Assembly (NCBI RefSeq): GCF_900460525.1
Contig: NZ_UHIY01000001.1
Span: 4,644,939 to 4,708,938, forward strand
Origin: Yersinia kristensenii
Lineage (GTDB): Bacteria > Pseudomonadota > Gammaproteobacteria > Enterobacterales > Enterobacteriaceae
Reading direction: 5' to 3'
DNA: 64,000 nucleotides
Positions 8,591-21,084 of this stretch are shown here, in pieces (position 1 is the first letter of the stretch; every line of letters starts with the position of its first letter). The notes beneath the pieces are model-generated. The model searched no databases, was not told the DNA's origin, and saw only the letters and a list, made by a program, of their open reading frames with translations. A program made the position numbers and the translations under genes.

Positions 8591-9682
8591 TCAGGCGCTT
8601 TGGGCTAAAGCAATGGGTTGCAATAATTGATTACCAGAATATAAGCGCGCATTTAATCCACCAACATAATAGCGAGTGCCGCGCACCGGGGCGTCAATAT
8701 TGCCTTCTGGCAAGACCACGCTGATAGGATCCTGATGCCAACCAATAGGTTGCACCGTCAATTGCCAGAAATGGCCACGCGGGCTGACTTCAAGCACCTG
8801 AACCGGCAGCGGGCAGCGATCGCTCGATTGAGTGTTAACTTCCATCTCCCAAGGGCGCAGGAAGAGATCCACATTGCCTTGGTGCATTGGCGCTAAATCC
8901 AACGGCCAATGGTGGGCACCGATAAACAGTTGTGATCCGCGGATTTCACCACTCAGGCGGTTTACTTCACCGAGGAACTCCAGCACAAAGCGAGTCGCCG
9001 GGTCGCGCCATACTTCATCTGGCGTCCCCACCTGTTCAATATTGCCCTGACTCATCACCACCACCCGATCAGCCACTTCCATGGCCTCTTCCTGATCGTG
9101 CGTCACAAAGACGCTGGTGAATTTTAATTCATCATGTAGCTCGCGCAACCAGCGGCGCAGCTCTTTGCGCACTTGCGCGTCCAAAGCACCAAACGGCTCG
9201 TCCAATAGCAGAATTTGCGGCTCAACCGCTAATGCACGCGCCAAAGCCACTCGCTGTTTTTGACCACCAGAAAGTTGTGATGGATAGCGGCTCGCCAAAT
9301 GACCTAATTGCACCATTTCCAGTAACTGGGTCACTTTCTGCTTGATAGCCGCCGCATTAGGCCGCTCACGGCGCGGTAACACCGTCAAACCGAAAGCAAT
9401 GTTATCGAACACCGTCATATGGCGGAACAGCGCGTAATGCTGGAACACAAACCCAACACGGCGGTCACGCGCATGCAAGCGGCTCACATCAGTGCCGTGG
9501 AAACTTAAACGCCCGGCGTTTTGATTCTCCAACCCGGCAATAATGCGCAATAAGGTGGTTTTTCCCGAACCAGAAGGGCCAAGCAAAGCCACCATTTGGC
9601 CGGAAGGAATATCAAGTGTGATGTCATTCAGCACTTTGGTGCGGCCAAAATACTTACTGATATTATCAATCTCAATGCTCAT
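8591..9682 (-). CDS. cysA: Sulfate/thiosulfate ABC importer ATPase
   Basis: ATP-hydrolysing subunit of the sulfate/thiosulfate importer, 363 residues from the Met at 9682 ([13 protein letters not shown]). That start overlaps the end of cysW by 11 bases, so the two are translationally coupled. Walker [10 protein letters not shown] is near residues 34-42, the signature [10 protein letters not shown] near 135, Walker B ILLLDEP near 155, and the switch histidine is in VTHDQEEA. The C-terminal 120 residues form the regulatory domain typical of CysA. It is last in the operon cysP-cysT-cysW-cysA. Confidence 0.97.
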   Translation of the reverse strand: MSIEIDNISKYFGRTKVLNDITLDIPSGQMVALLGPSGSGKTTLLRIIAGLENQNAGRLSFHGTDVSRLHARDRRVGFVFQHYALFRHMTVFDNIAFGLTVLPRRERPNAAAIKQKVTQLLEMVQLGHLASRYPSQLSGGQKQRVALARALAVEPQILLLDEPFGALDAQVRKELRRWLRELHDELKFTSVFVTHDQEEAMEVADRVVVMSQGNIEQVGTPDEVWRDPATRFVLEFLGEVNRLSGEIRGSQLFIGAHHWPLDLAPMHQGNVDLFLRPWEMEVNTQSSDRCPLPVQVLEVSPRGHFWQLTVQPIGWHQDPISVVLPEGNIDAPVRGTRYYVGGLNARLYSGNQLLQPIALAQSA

Positions 9683-10550
9683 GCTTTTGCTCCTGTTCAA
9701 GACGAACAACCTGACGCGCTAAGCGCCATTGCAGGCCGCTTTTCAGAAAAAGGGTCACTATTGCCATCAGGGTCAATAACGCGGCGGCGGTAAAGGCCCC
9801 GGCGGTGTTGTAATCCTGATGCAATAACTCAACTTGCAGCGGCAAGGTATAGGTCTCGCCGCGAATAGAACCGGAAACGACCGAAACCGCACCGAATTCA
9901 CCAATGGCGCGAGCGTTAGTCAACACCACGCCATACAGCAATGCCCAGCGAATGTTCGGCAGGGTCACACGGCGGAACATTTGCCAGCCAGAGGCCCCCA
10001 ACAACACCGCAGCCTCATCTTCCTGACTGCCCTGACTCATCATCACCGGCACCAACTCACGCACCACAAATGGGCAGGTGACGAAGATGGTGACCAGCAC
10101 CATGCCGGGCCAGGAGAACATCAATTGGATATCGTGAGAATCCAACCAGCCGCCCACCACCCCGTTTGAGCCGTAAAACAGCAGATACATCAGACCGGCA
10201 ACCACCGGGGAAACGGCAAACGGAATATCAATTAATGTCATCAATAACTGGCGACCGGGGAAAACAAACCGCGTCACCAGCCAAGCCAGTACCACACCGA
10301 ATACCAGGTTCACCGGCACGGTAATCAGCGCCACCAGCACCGTCAGCCAAATGGCGTGCAGCATATCGGGGTCAAATAAGTTCTGCCCGACCACCTCGAT
10401 CCCTTTCGAGAACGCAGTGATAAAGATCCACACCATCGGGATCACCAGCAATAAAAACGAGAATAGTGCGCCGATGGCGATCAACGTCCATTTTCCCCAG
10501 TTGATCGGAGGGCGGGCCACACCATTAAATTCTGTGATATCAGCCATCAA
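9672..10550 (-). CDS. cysW: Sulfate/thiosulfate ABC importer permease CysW
   Basis: Inner-membrane permease, 292 residues with six predicted helices; the first is at about residues 20-42. The ATPase-coupling EAA loop is at about residue 185, in [16 protein letters not shown]. It pairs with CysT to form the channel. The start at 10550 (ATGATG) overlaps the cysT stop, so either Met is possible. The C-terminus is charged and His-containing, as in relatives. Confidence 0.96.
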   Translation of the reverse strand: MMADITEFNGVARPPINWGKWTLIAIGALFSFLLLVIPMVWIFITAFSKGIEVVGQNLFDPDMLHAIWLTVLVALITVPVNLVFGVVLAWLVTRFVFPGRQLLMTLIDIPFAVSPVVAGLMYLLFYGSNGVVGGWLDSHDIQLMFSWPGMVLVTIFVTCPFVVRELVPVMMSQGSQEDEAAVLLGASGWQMFRRVTLPNIRWALLYGVVLTNARAIGEFGAVSVVSGSIRGETYTLPLQVELLHQDYNTAGAFTAAALLTLMAIVTLFLKSGLQWRLARQVVRLEQEQKHEH

Positions 10551-11383
10551 TGCCCTCCTATCCGTCGACCAAAGCGACTTTGTAACGTGTTGATGCCGAA
10601 CAACAGCGCCAGTGAAACCGCCAGAATAACTGACGCAATGGCGCTGGCCGCCGGGTAATCAAATTCTTGCAAGCGGATGAAAATCATCAGCGAGGTCACT
10701 TCCGTCTTCCAGGCAATATTACCGGCGATAAAAATCACCGCACCGAATTCGCCCAGACTGCGAGTAAAGGATAATGCGGTTCCTGCCAGTAATGCCGGAG
10801 CCAGTTCTGGCATCACCACCAGACGGAAACTCTGCCAGCGGCTGGCCCCTAACGTTTCCGCTGCTTCCTCATATTCTGGCCCTAACTCTTCCAAGACCGG
10901 CTGCACGGTACGCACCACAAACGGCAAGCTGGTGAAGGCCATAGCGACCGCAATCCCTAACCAGGTAAAGGAGACTTTGATTCCCAAAACGTCGTATAGC
11001 CAGGCTCCGTACCAACCGGTGGTAGAAAACAAGGTTGCCAGTGTCAGGCCCGCCACCGCCGTGGGTAAGGCGAAGGGTAAATCCATCAAACCATCGAGTA
11101 AACTGCGGCCTGGGAATTGATAGCGCGTCAGAATCCAGGCCATCAACATGCCAAATACCGCATTGAAAATACTGGCTACACCGGCGGCCAGTAAGGTCAC
11201 TTTATAAGCGGCAACCACCTGAGGGTTGGTTATCACCTCCCAGTATTGTGCCCAACTCATCTGGGCCACTTGCATCACTAATGCACTGAGCGGTAATAAC
11301 AAGATCAGGCAGGTGTAAAGCAGGCTGCTCCCAAGACTGAGGGTGAATCCGGGCAGAACCCGTTTACTGGATGCCGACATCAT
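10547..11383 (-). CDS. cysT: Sulfate/thiosulfate ABC importer permease CysT (CysU)
   Basis: Inner-membrane permease, 278 residues with six helices and the EAA loop in YEEAAETLGASRWQSF near residue 165. It partners CysW. The start overlaps the cysP stop in a TAATG arrangement at 11381-11385 with a second ATG directly after, so coupling to cysP translation is expected. Family length and operon place are standard. Confidence 0.96.
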   Translation of the reverse strand: MMSASSKRVLPGFTLSLGSSLLYTCLILLLPLSALVMQVAQMSWAQYWEVITNPQVVAAYKVTLLAAGVASIFNAVFGMLMAWILTRYQFPGRSLLDGLMDLPFALPTAVAGLTLATLFSTTGWYGAWLYDVLGIKVSFTWLGIAVAMAFTSLPFVVRTVQPVLEELGPEYEEAAETLGASRWQSFRLVVMPELAPALLAGTALSFTRSLGEFGAVIFIAGNIAWKTEVTSLMIFIRLQEFDYPAASAIASVILAVSLALLFGINTLQSRFGRRIGGH

Positions 11384-12411
11384 TACTGATGGCCTTCTGC
11401 TAACAATTTATCCAGCACCCCGCCGGTGGCGAAGTGGGTGCTCATCACTTGTGGCCAGCTACCGAATTGCTCTTCAACGCGGAATAATTTGGTCTCCGGG
11501 AATTGGGATTTAGCCGCTTCCATGGCCGCTTTATCATAAACACGGTAGTTAAAGCTGGTAATCACCTGCTGTGCCGGTGGGCTGTAGAGGTAATTCAGGT
11601 AAGCTTTGGCGGCTTTCTCAGTGCCATTCTTCTCGACATTTTTATCCACCCAAGCGACGGGGAATTCCGCCAGAATATCGACCGGCGGCACAATCACTTC
11701 ATATTTGTCGCTGCCATATTCTTTGCGGATATTATTGACTTCAGATTCAAAACTGATCAGCACATCGCCCAAGCCGCGCTCAACAAAAGTGGTGGTGGCA
11801 CCACGACCGCCAGTGTCAAACACCACCACATTTTTCAGGAAACGTTTCATCCAATCGCGGGTTTTAGCTTCGTCTTTACCATTAGCTTGTTCAGTTGCCC
11901 CCCAGGCGGCCAAATAGGTATAACGGCCATTACCGGAGGTTTTGGGATTCGGGAATACCAGCTTGACGTCTTCACGCACCAAATCATCCCAGCTATGGAT
12001 ATTCTTTGGATTATCCTTACGCACCAGGAAAGCCATGGTGGAGTAGAATGGCGAGCTATTGTTAGGTAAACGCGCTTGCCAGTCAGCGGGGATTAGATTG
12101 CCGCGGTCATGCAAGATTTGCACATCAGTGACTTGGTTGTAGGTCACCACATCCGCTTTCAGACCTTGCAGGATAGCCAATGCCTGTTTGGAGGAACCGG
12201 CATGGGATTGTTTAATAGTCAGCTTGTCGCCAGGGTTTTGCTGTTCCCACTGTGTCTCAAAGCCCGGATTCAAGGCGCTGAATAATTCACGGGAAACATC
12301 ATAGGAGCTATTGAGCAACTCGGTGGCGGAAGCGGTTGCGCTACCAAAGATTAGCGCACTAAATAAGGCAACTCGGGTCCATCCATTTTTCTTTATTGAA
12401 ACCTGTTTCAT
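11383..12411 (-). CDS. cysP: Periplasmic thiosulfate-binding protein
   Basis: Captures thiosulfate and sulfate in the periplasm for CysTWA. The 342 residues start with a Sec signal peptide (basic [10 protein letters not shown], hydrophobic core, cleavage likely after ATASA near residue 29). The mature part begins [14 protein letters not shown], typical of the sulfate-binding family, and has the ligand-loop motif [11 protein letters not shown] near residue 68. It is first in its operon. It is called CysP rather than Sbp because it heads cysTWA and has CysP-like internal sequence. Confidence 0.95.
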   Translation of the reverse strand: MKQVSIKKNGWTRVALFSALIFGSATASATELLNSSYDVSRELFSALNPGFETQWEQQNPGDKLTIKQSHAGSSKQALAILQGLKADVVTYNQVTDVQILHDRGNLIPADWQARLPNNSSPFYSTMAFLVRKDNPKNIHSWDDLVREDVKLVFPNPKTSGNGRYTYLAAWGATEQANGKDEAKTRDWMKRFLKNVVVFDTGGRGATTTFVERGLGDVLISFESEVNNIRKEYGSDKYEVIVPPVDILAEFPVAWVDKNVEKNGTEKAAKAYLNYLYSPPAQQVITSFNYRVYDKAAMEAAKSQFPETKLFRVEEQFGSWPQVMSTHFATGGVLDKLLAEGHQ

Positions 12412-12613
12412 TTTGCACCTTATTCACTGGGTTCATTTGGCAACAAGCTTATTCATTGAGAATGTTGTGCCTTTAAATTATGTTCAGTGTATTTATAACT
12501 AGGTGCATACCTATAACGCTTTTATATACCGTTTAGTGATGTACAAGTATCAAATGCTATAAGCCAGTCACCGCGCTGGTCGCCAGCCGCCTATTTCACT
12601 TATATCTGGTCAA
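12412..12613 (-). promoter_or_regulatory. cysPTWA promoter region
   Basis: The 200-base AT-rich gap ahead of cysP contains repeated TATAAC-type motifs, at about 12494-12499 and 12511-12516. In other enterics the CysB activator works here. I could not define a CysB box or a -10/-35 pair with confidence. Confidence 0.35.
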
Positions 12614-12641
12614 TAAAAAGCCCGGCTAAACTGCACCGGGC
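12614..12641 (-). terminator. Rho-independent terminator of nanT
   Basis: GCCCGG (12620-12625) pairs with CCGGGC (12636-12641) across a 10-base loop. On the minus strand it is followed by TTTTTATTG. It lies 29 bases after the nanT stop. Confidence 0.88.
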
Positions 12642-12669
12642 GATAAAAATGCGTTCTTAGGTAGAAATA

Positions 12670-14551
<1,882 letters not shown>

Positions 14552-15430
14552 TCATCCATTTTGGCTGACGGCTTGGGTTGTTTTACGTTTAATACTTTCT
14601 GCCTGAGCAGGATCAGCTTTGACCAACAGGGCATAAATCAGATCTAACACAAACAGTTGCGCAATTTTGGTGCCAATGGAGTCCCCTTGCAACTGCCCCT
14701 GACGGTTGCCGTTAATCAGCACATAATCGGCCAGTTCCGTAATGGTGGAGCCCATATTGTGCGTCAGCGCCACGGTGGTGGCACCGGCCTGTTTCGCCAG
14801 TTTTAATGCATGCACGGTTTCAGCTGAGGTACCCGAATGGCTGATACCTATTGCTACATCACCGGGGCGCATCAAAGAGGCCTGCATATACATAAAGTGA
14901 TTATTTGTAGCCGCATCGACCCGCAATCCGATACGCATCAATTTACCTTTGGCATCTTCCGCGGTGATACCGGATGAACCAACCCCAAAAATGCAGATTC
15001 GATCAGCCGGGCGCAGCAGTTTAACCACCTGCTCGACACTCTCGATAGACAACAGGTTTAGGGTTTCAGACAACACATTATTGATCGCCGATTGCAATTT
15101 ATTGCCAATCGCCAGCGCATCATCGCCCTCTTGCACATCCGCATCTAACAGACTGTTTTCACTGTGATGGCGGGTTGCCACCTCAATGGCCAAATCCATT
15201 TTGAAATCTTGGAATCCTTTATAACCCAGAGTGCGGCAAAAACGGATAATCGTGGCTTCACCAGCTTGTGTAAGGGAAGAAAGATCAGCAATAGAAAGTT
15301 GGGTAACTTTGGCAGGTTCCGCCAAAATATAAGCAGCAATGCGCTGCGCTGAGCGGGTCAGGCTATTTTGCATCGCACCCAAGGCATCAAGAATTTTACC
15401 TGGCTTAAAACGGGGGGCACCAGTATTCAC
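14552..15430 (-). CDS. RpiR-family transcriptional regulator, probable sialic acid regulator
   Basis: The 292 residues have an N-terminal RpiR helix-turn-helix (about residues 20-95, with SIADLSSLTQAGEATIIRFC) and a C-terminal SIS sugar-phosphate-binding domain (about 130-270, with FGVGSSG and ISHSGTSAETV). It sits between nanT and nanQ in the sialic acid cluster, so the ligand is probably ManNAc-6-phosphate or a related intermediate and the targets the nan genes. Vibrio NanR and Haemophilus SiaR are RpiR-type regulators of sialic acid genes, unlike the GntR-type NanR of E. coli. The MurR branch is an alternative, but no mur genes are present. Confidence 0.88.
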   Translation of the reverse strand: MNTGAPRFKPGKILDALGAMQNSLTRSAQRIAAYILAEPAKVTQLSIADLSSLTQAGEATIIRFCRTLGYKGFQDFKMDLAIEVATRHHSENSLLDADVQEGDDALAIGNKLQSAINNVLSETLNLLSIESVEQVVKLLRPADRICIFGVGSSGITAEDAKGKLMRIGLRVDAATNNHFMYMQASLMRPGDVAIGISHSGTSAETVHALKLAKQAGATTVALTHNMGSTITELADYVLINGNRQGQLQGDSIGTKIAQLFVLDLIYALLVKADPAQAESIKRKTTQAVSQNG

Positions 15431-15544
15431 GCAGACACCTCAAGGGAAAGAGAATTGACGGATAGGGACGCTTCTGTCGCGTATCATGACATAATTGACC
15501 CATTTCGTGAAGACCAATGGCGGGATTGTGCGAGGTGAGATCAA

Positions 15545-15568
15545 TAAAAAAACCCCGGGGGGCCGGGG
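15545..15568 (-). terminator. Terminator after nanQ
   Basis: CCCCGG (15553-15558) pairs with CCGGGG (15563-15568) around a GGGG loop. On the minus strand seven T follow at once. It ends the nanK-nanQ unit, so the RpiR gene downstream needs its own promoter. Confidence 0.9.
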
Positions 15569-15607
15569 AAGATGTCAAAGATAACCTGCATTATTATTAT
15601 TTAAAAA

Positions 15608-16117
<510 letters not shown>

Positions 16118-16123
16118 TTATGA

Positions 16124-17014
16124 CTACAGTGATGATCTGGCCCACAGTGCCGCCCCCAATAACCCGCTATCTTGCTGGTGATGAGCAGCCTGAACGGGCA
16201 CCCGATAGATTTCCGGCAATATTTTTTGCGCGCCGATAACCCGCTCCAAATAGCCCACCGCCAACCCGACACTACCACCCAAAATCACTATTTCCAGATC
16301 CAAGGCCATTTTCATATCGGCCAACATCTGAGCAATGGCGGTCGCCGAGCGGTTAATAATGTTTTCCGCCTGAATATTGCCCTGCTGCGCTAATTCAAAT
16401 ACCTTAACGGCGGTCACTGGCTGTTTCCAGCCCAGCGTTTCTGCGCCGATTGCCGTACCGGAGGCCACACTTTCGACACATCCTCGACGGCCACAGCCAC
16501 ATAACAGGCCGTGGGGATCGGCCAACGTGTGGCCAATGTGCCCGGCCAACCCATGATGACCGACCAGGAGTTTTTTATTCAACACGATGCCACCGCCTAC
16601 ACCGGTAGATACCGTCACAAACATCATATTGTTTACAGAAATTTCATTGTCACTATCACGACTTAATGCCTGATACTCAGCCCATGCAGCCGCCTGCCCA
16701 TCATTGAGCAGCACACAAGGCAAGTCAGCGACCGACCGGATACAATCTTGTAACGGAAAATCCGCTAAGCCGCCCAAATTAGCCGGATTAAGTGCTGTCA
16801 AACGGCCGCCACTGATAATGCCTGTTGAAGCAACAGCAATAAAATCAACCAGATGACGATAAGGTGCTATTAATGTTTCCAGCGCAATAGCCAGTTGTGC
16901 TGCCCCGCCTCGGGGTGTCGCCATCTGCTGACGACCAACCAACATGCCGCTTTCAGTCACCACCGCTGCAGCAATCTTTGTCCCACCGATATCCAGTGCC
17001 AACACTTTTCCCAT
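16124..17014 (-). CDS. nanK: N-acetylmannosamine kinase (ROK family)
   Basis: Phosphorylates ManNAc to ManNAc-6-phosphate, the second step of sialic acid breakdown. It has 296 residues from the ATG at 17014 ([13 protein letters not shown]). A TTG nine bases upstream is in frame, but GAGGG would touch it directly, while the spacing to the ATG is good. The ATP-binding motif is [11 protein letters not shown] at residues 6-16. The ROK signature with the zinc-binding cysteines is [10 protein letters not shown] near residue 168, preceded by the catalytic-loop histidine in GLAGHIGH. It is divergent from nanE and shares the operator region. Confidence 0.94.
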   Translation of the reverse strand: MGKVLALDIGGTKIAAAVVTESGMLVGRQQMATPRGGAAQLAIALETLIAPYRHLVDFIAVASTGIISGGRLTALNPANLGGLADFPLQDCIRSVADLPCVLLNDGQAAAWAEYQALSRDSDNEISVNNMMFVTVSTGVGGGIVLNKKLLVGHHGLAGHIGHTLADPHGLLCGCGRRGCVESVASGTAIGAETLGWKQPVTAVKVFELAQQGNIQAENIINRSATAIAQMLADMKMALDLEIVILGGSVGLAVGYLERVIGAQKILPEIYRVPVQAAHHQQDSGLLGAALWARSSL

Positions 17015-17100
17015 CTGGCGCAACCCTCTGTACCTGTAATGATGTTGATAGGATGACTATGACAATTTTTTCGCCACAACTCCATAGTTATTTTAATATT

Positions 17101-17113
17101 GGAGTTACACTCC
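17101..17113. promoter_or_regulatory. Putative NanR operator (nanK side)
   Basis: GGAGTTACACTCC is a perfect 5-3-5 palindrome of the same pattern as the nanT operator. An extra half-site AACTCC lies at 17078-17083. It lies 87 bases from the nanK start on the minus strand. Confidence 0.75.
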
Positions 17114-17185
17114 ACAAAAATACTTTTTGATCCGATTAATGGAAGGTTGATCATTGCACCCTACGGATAAAAGATCTAACATAAT

Positions 17186-17198
17186 GGAGTAAAACTTC
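17186..17198. promoter_or_regulatory. Putative NanR operator (nanE side)
   Basis: GGAGTAAAACTTC matches the 13-base palindrome of the nanT operator with one changed base in the right arm. It lies 31 bases before the nanE start, a position where a bound regulator would block transcription. Confidence 0.72.
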
Positions 17199-17228
17199 AT
17201 TTAAAATATCTTATCGGAGCTAAAGACC

Positions 17229-17945
17229 GTGAGCAATCTGAACCTAAGTAAAACAAGTCGCCTCCGCCACCAGCTCCAGAATGGCCTTATCGCCTCGTGC
17301 CAACCTGTACCCGGCAGTGCCATGGATACGCCAGAAATTGTGGCGGCAATGGCACTGGCATCACTGGCAGGTGGCGCGGTTGGTCTGCGGATTGAGGGCA
17401 TTCGGAATATTGAAGCGGTGCGCCGGGTTACCGATGCTCCAATCATCGGCATTATTAAACGTGATTTGCCTGATTCAGACGTCAGAATTACACCTTGGCT
17501 AGAAGATGTAGATGCGTTAAGTGCCGCCGGAGCCGATATTATCGCTTTTGACGTCACCTGCCGCCCTCGCCCGGTTTCAGTAGAAGATTTATTCCAACGG
17601 GTGCAGACAACCGGCTGCCTGGCGATGGCTGATGCCTCTAATATTGAAGATGCCTTGTTAGCACACCGCTTAGGTATCGATTTTATCGGCACCACTTTGT
17701 CGGGCTATACCCAAACATCAATTCCCACTGAACCGGACTTAGAACTGGTAAAACAGTTATCGCAAGCGGGCTGTAGAGTGATTGCAGAAGGTCGTTATAA
17801 CTCGCCAGCATTAGCCGCTGCGGCAATATCCGCAGGCGCTTATGCCGTCACCGTCGGCTCTGCCATTACGCGTATAGAACATATTTGTAGTTGGTTTTGT
17901 GAAGCTATTCAACAACGTGAAACAGCAAAACTGACGAGTAATTGA
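17229..17945 (+). CDS. nanE: N-acetylmannosamine-6-phosphate 2-epimerase
   Basis: Converts ManNAc-6-phosphate to GlcNAc-6-phosphate, which then enters amino sugar catabolism. The 238-residue TIM-barrel protein starts with GTG at 17229 after CGGAG. Recognisable segments are [15 protein letters not shown] near residue 20, [12 protein letters not shown] with the catalytic lysine, and [10 protein letters not shown] and [12 protein letters not shown] near the C-terminal phosphate site. It is the first gene of nanE-nanA. Confidence 0.94.
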   Translation: MSNLNLSKTSRLRHQLQNGLIASCQPVPGSAMDTPEIVAAMALASLAGGAVGLRIEGIRNIEAVRRVTDAPIIGIIKRDLPDSDVRITPWLEDVDALSAAGADIIAFDVTCRPRPVSVEDLFQRVQTTGCLAMADASNIEDALLAHRLGIDFIGTTLSGYTQTSIPTEPDLELVKQLSQAGCRVIAEGRYNSPALAAAAISAGAYAVTVGSAITRIEHICSWFCEAIQQRETAKLTSN

Positions 17946-18023
17946 TTACACCAGATGTCACTTGTACTCAAAACTATTTTGGCTAACCATGCCCCGACTC
18001 TCTCTGATTTATTAAGGATGCGT

Positions 18024-18914
18024 ATGAAAAAGTTAACTGGCCTGATCGCAGCTCCGCACACTCCCTTTGATGAGCAGGGTGAAGTTAATTATCCCGTCAT
18101 CGACCAAATTGCCGAGCATCTGGTGAATGATGGGGTAAAAGGGGTTTATGTGTGTGGCACCACGGGCGAAGGCATTCATTGCTCAGTAGAAGAGCGCAAA
18201 AAAATTGCCGAGCGCTGGGTAAAAGCAGCGCAAGGTAAACTGAGCATTACCTTACATACTGGCGCATTGAGTATTAAAGATGCCGTCGACCTTTCTCGCC
18301 ATGCCGAAACACTGGATATCTTCGCAACCTCTGCCATCGGCCCATGCTTCTTCAAACCGGGTAATCTTGACGACCTCATTGCTTATTGTCAGGCCATCGC
18401 GGCAGCGGCTCCCTCGAAAGGCTTTTATTACTATCATTCCGGAATGTCCGGTGTGAATTTGGATATGGAACAATTCCTCATCAAAGCCGAAGCAAAAATC
18501 CCAAACCTGTCAGGGATTAAATTCAATAATGCGGATTTGTATGAATTCCAGCGCTGTCTACGTGTCAGCGGCGGTAAATTTGATATCCCATTCGGGGTTG
18601 ATGAGCATTTACCGGGCGGACTGGCCGTCGGCGCGATTGGCGCAGTTGGCAGCACTTATAATTATGCAGCACCGCTGTTCCATAAAATCATTGCTGATTT
18701 TAATGCGGGTAACCAAGTTGCCGTACAACGCGGCATGGATCAGGTTATTGCACTTATTCGCGTCTTGGTTGAATTTGGTGGCGTTGCCGCCGGTAAAGCA
18801 GCGATGCAATTACACGGCATTGATGCCGGTAATCCGCGCTTACCATTACGCGCACTGACTAATGAACAGAAACAGACCGTGGTGAATAGAATGCGCGACG
18901 CAATAGCGATTTAA
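18024..18914 (+). CDS. nanA: N-acetylneuraminate lyase
   Basis: Cleaves sialic acid to ManNAc and pyruvate through a Schiff base. From the ATG at 18024 (AAGGA five bases ahead) it has 296 residues, the normal length; longer in-frame starts at 17955 and 18018 have poorer ribosome sites. The Schiff-base lysine is in LSGIKFNNADLY near residue 165, the tyrosines in FYYYHSG near 136, and the carboxylate-binding loop is GTTGEG near 46. GIKFNN and YYYH differ from the E. coli NanA wording and look more like the Vibrio-type lyases, which matches the RpiR-type regulator in the cluster. Confidence 0.94.
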   Translation: MKKLTGLIAAPHTPFDEQGEVNYPVIDQIAEHLVNDGVKGVYVCGTTGEGIHCSVEERKKIAERWVKAAQGKLSITLHTGALSIKDAVDLSRHAETLDIFATSAIGPCFFKPGNLDDLIAYCQAIAAAAPSKGFYYYHSGMSGVNLDMEQFLIKAEAKIPNLSGIKFNNADLYEFQRCLRVSGGKFDIPFGVDEHLPGGLAVGAIGAVGSTYNYAAPLFHKIIADFNAGNQVAVQRGMDQVIALIRVLVEFGGVAAGKAAMQLHGIDAGNPRLPLRALTNEQKQTVVNRMRDAIAI

Positions 18915-18943
18915 TAACAATACTTAATGAGTCACAAAAAGAT

Positions 18944-18966
18944 AAAGGCCGGGAAACCGGCCTTTT
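18944..18966 (+). terminator. Rho-independent terminator of nanE-nanA
   Basis: A perfect 9-bp stem AAAGGCCGG (18944-18952) with CCGGCCTTT (18957-18965), GAAA tetraloop, short T-run. It is 30 bases after nanA and also faces the end of convergent yfeX. Confidence 0.9.
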
Positions 18967-18986
18967 GTCATGCAGAATAAGTGCAC

Positions 18987-19892
18987 TTATAAAGACAATA
19001 ATTTAGTCAGCGACGGCGCAAAGTAATAACTGCCAGTCACTGGCTTACTAAAACCTAATAACAGATCGTGCTTACCGTCTATTGAGCCGAACATGCTCAA
19101 TAATTGCTGCTCGATATTGTGTAAACGCGCGCAATAGGCAATAAAATACAAACCGTGTTTGCCGCTGGCGGTGCCGTAAGGCAAGCTTTGACGTAGAATT
19201 TTCAGCCCTTTGCCATTCTCTTTAAGGTCAACCCGGCTAACATGGGAAGTATCAGGACGCTGGTCCGATGGCAACTCTTCACTATCATGCTTAGTCCGCC
19301 CCACAATTTGTTCTTGTTTGTGTTCTGGGATACGTTGCCATTTTTTCAGGTCATGCTCATAACGCTGAACTAATACATAACTGCCACCGGCATCCTCTTC
19401 GCCCTCAGCAATGACAGCAACTTCTGGCCGGCTTTCTCCTTGCGGATTTTCTGTACCATCAATAAAGCCAGTAAAATCACGCTCTTCCACCCAGCGGAAA
19501 CCATGGGTCTCCTCTTCAACCGCAATAGCATCACCAAAAGCGGCAACAGCGGCTTGTGCTAAAGTAAAGTTAATATCTTGGCGTAATGACTGAATATGAA
19601 TCAATAAATCGCGTTGGGTGGCAGGGGCAATCATCGGCGCTTTGCCCAAGGCAACAAAAGGCTTTAATTCTGGCGCACCCTGGCCATTGGATAGGTCATG
19701 CCAAATATCTGAACCAAAAGCGATCACTGCGCCCAAGTGCTCATTAGGGAATTTTTGTTGTAACTCTTGCAATGCAAGGCAGAATTTTTTGCACCCTTGG
19801 CGAATAGCATCAAATTCGCCCTGTACTTTTGCTTCCATAAAAATGGCAAAACGGCAATGCTCCAGCAAAATGCCACTCTGAACTTGAGTCAT
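18987..19892 (-). CDS. yfeX: Dye-decolorizing peroxidase YfeX
   Basis: Cytoplasmic heme protein of the DyP family, 301 residues. The family signature is GFIDGTENP near residue 141, with the catalytic aspartate. The proximal heme-binding histidine is in TSHVSRVD near residue 217. The distal arginine is probably in [13 protein letters not shown] near 240. No Tat or Sec signal is present. Its in vivo role in enterics (porphyrinogen oxidation or heme-related peroxidase activity) is debated. It follows yfeY, as in E. coli. Confidence 0.93.
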   Translation of the reverse strand: MTQVQSGILLEHCRFAIFMEAKVQGEFDAIRQGCKKFCLALQELQQKFPNEHLGAVIAFGSDIWHDLSNGQGAPELKPFVALGKAPMIAPATQRDLLIHIQSLRQDINFTLAQAAVAAFGDAIAVEEETHGFRWVEERDFTGFIDGTENPQGESRPEVAVIAEGEEDAGGSYVLVQRYEHDLKKWQRIPEHKQEQIVGRTKHDSEELPSDQRPDTSHVSRVDLKENGKGLKILRQSLPYGTASGKHGLYFIAYCARLHNIEQQLLSMFGSIDGKHDLLLGFSKPVTGSYYFAPSLTKLLSL

Positions 19893-20059
19893 TTCTCTTC
19901 CTCACTAAAAGCTCATATCAATTATGCCAAATATCATAGCTGAAGCGATTAAAATAACCTTGCGTCAACGCAAAATAAAATTGAGCGGAGGAAAATGGAT
20001 TTTTAGTCAGGTGGGATTATTAAGGCGCAGAATATAACGCCTTAATAGGCGAATAATAT

Positions 20060-20671
20060 TTATTCGCTTTTAGCACGCCATATAATCTTGCTAACTTTCC
20101 AGCTTTGCAAAGTATCGTCAGATGGCATTAAGCCCTCTGGGCCATGCCAGTTGCCCGCAAATAAATAACTAACATGCTTGCTGTCAGGTGCTGCACATTC
20201 TATTTGACCACTATCATCGCCAGTGCCTTTCTGACAAACACCAAAGGCTTTTTTATATAACTGACTGAATGGCGATCCAATACTAACACCCCATTGGCTC
20301 GGAATATCTTTATCCATGACATCAATACGCTCTACTGTGCCTTTAGGCTGGCCCGAGATAACCAATTTAATTTGGTTTTCTTTCATGGCTTGGTAGAAAG
20401 AAACCAGCTTGCCATCATTGGTTGCCATACCACTACGCAGCCGATAATCACCTTTCAGCCCTTCTTTAATCTCATTTTCACTCAAAGGGGTACTGGCCGT
20501 GATACCACCGACACCATTATCAGTAACCTGCATACTGCTGCTGCCGCTAAACCAATTAAGTGGAGACAAACTTGACCAAGAAAACCCGGACGTGGCTGAA
20601 CACCCGGCCAATAACAGAGGGGCCCCCAGTAACAACAAGCGCACCCCTGACAACCGTAGGCGAATATTCAT
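20060..20671 (-). CDS. yfeY: Lipoprotein YfeY
   Basis: A 203-residue predicted lipoprotein. The signal peptide ends in a lipobox, LLAGCS, with the lipidated Cys near residue 24, and Ser-Ala-Thr after it suggests outer-membrane sorting. The rest is a DUF1131-type soluble domain with two cysteines (GVCQKG and IECAAP) that could form a disulfide. E. coli YfeY is a sigma-E-regulated lipoprotein of unknown function. I could not find a convincing sigma-E promoter here. The upstream leader holds a short tandem repeat. Confidence 0.88.
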   Translation of the reverse strand: MNIRLRLSGVRLLLLGAPLLLAGCSATSGFSWSSLSPLNWFSGSSSMQVTDNGVGGITASTPLSENEIKEGLKGDYRLRSGMATNDGKLVSFYQAMKENQIKLVISGQPKGTVERIDVMDKDIPSQWGVSIGSPFSQLYKKAFGVCQKGTGDDSGQIECAAPDSKHVSYLFAGNWHGPEGLMPSDDTLQSWKVSKIIWRAKSE

Positions 20672-21084
20672 CTAAAGCTCCTTAAAAAACCACTGCATTC
20701 AATCAGCTTTTCTGCAAAGAACATTTTCTACAAAGAACTCTTTTTGCAAAGAACCCGGCACAGAAGCAAAAGCATGGCAGTTGAAAAATGATAACCAGAG
20801 ATTGGAGTCCAGCTCGCCGAAAAAGTGCCATAACAGGGCGGCCTTTCATCATTCTTTCTTATTATCGGCATAATCAAACGACCAGTGCCAGCAAAGAAAA
20901 AACACTCAATCAAGTTGATTAAATAGACTTTATCCCCATTTGTATTCATCAAACAGCCCTTTTGAGCATGGGTTGCTTTCTTATTAGACGAATTCTAACG
21001 TGATTTTGGTCTAGTATTGGGTAGCGAGGTCGAAAAGGCCTCTGGTTTCAAATGCAATAATTCATTCATTGAAGGAGCAATAAA
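20672..21084. other. Intergenic region between yfeY and the OB-fold gene
   Basis: This 413-base gap separates two divergent genes. It holds the 16-base tandem repeat at 20708-20754. A 74-codon minus-strand frame (20728-20952) overlaps that repeat and has no recognisable features, so I do not count it as a gene. The OB-fold gene has a good AAGGAG ribosome site at 21071-21076. Confidence 0.5.
20708..20754. repeat. Three-copy 16-base tandem repeat upstream of yfeY
   Basis: TTTTCTGCAAAGAAC (20708-20722), TTTTCTACAAAGAAC (20724-20738) and TTTTTGCAAAGAAC (20741-20754) follow each other with a period of about 16 bases. They end 37 bases upstream of the yfeY ATG. Confidence 0.8.

Noticed and set aside
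20728-20952. 74-codon minus-strand frame between yfeY and the OB-fold gene
   Set aside because: It overlaps the tandem repeat, has no recognisable domain, and its Cys/Phe-rich composition looks random.
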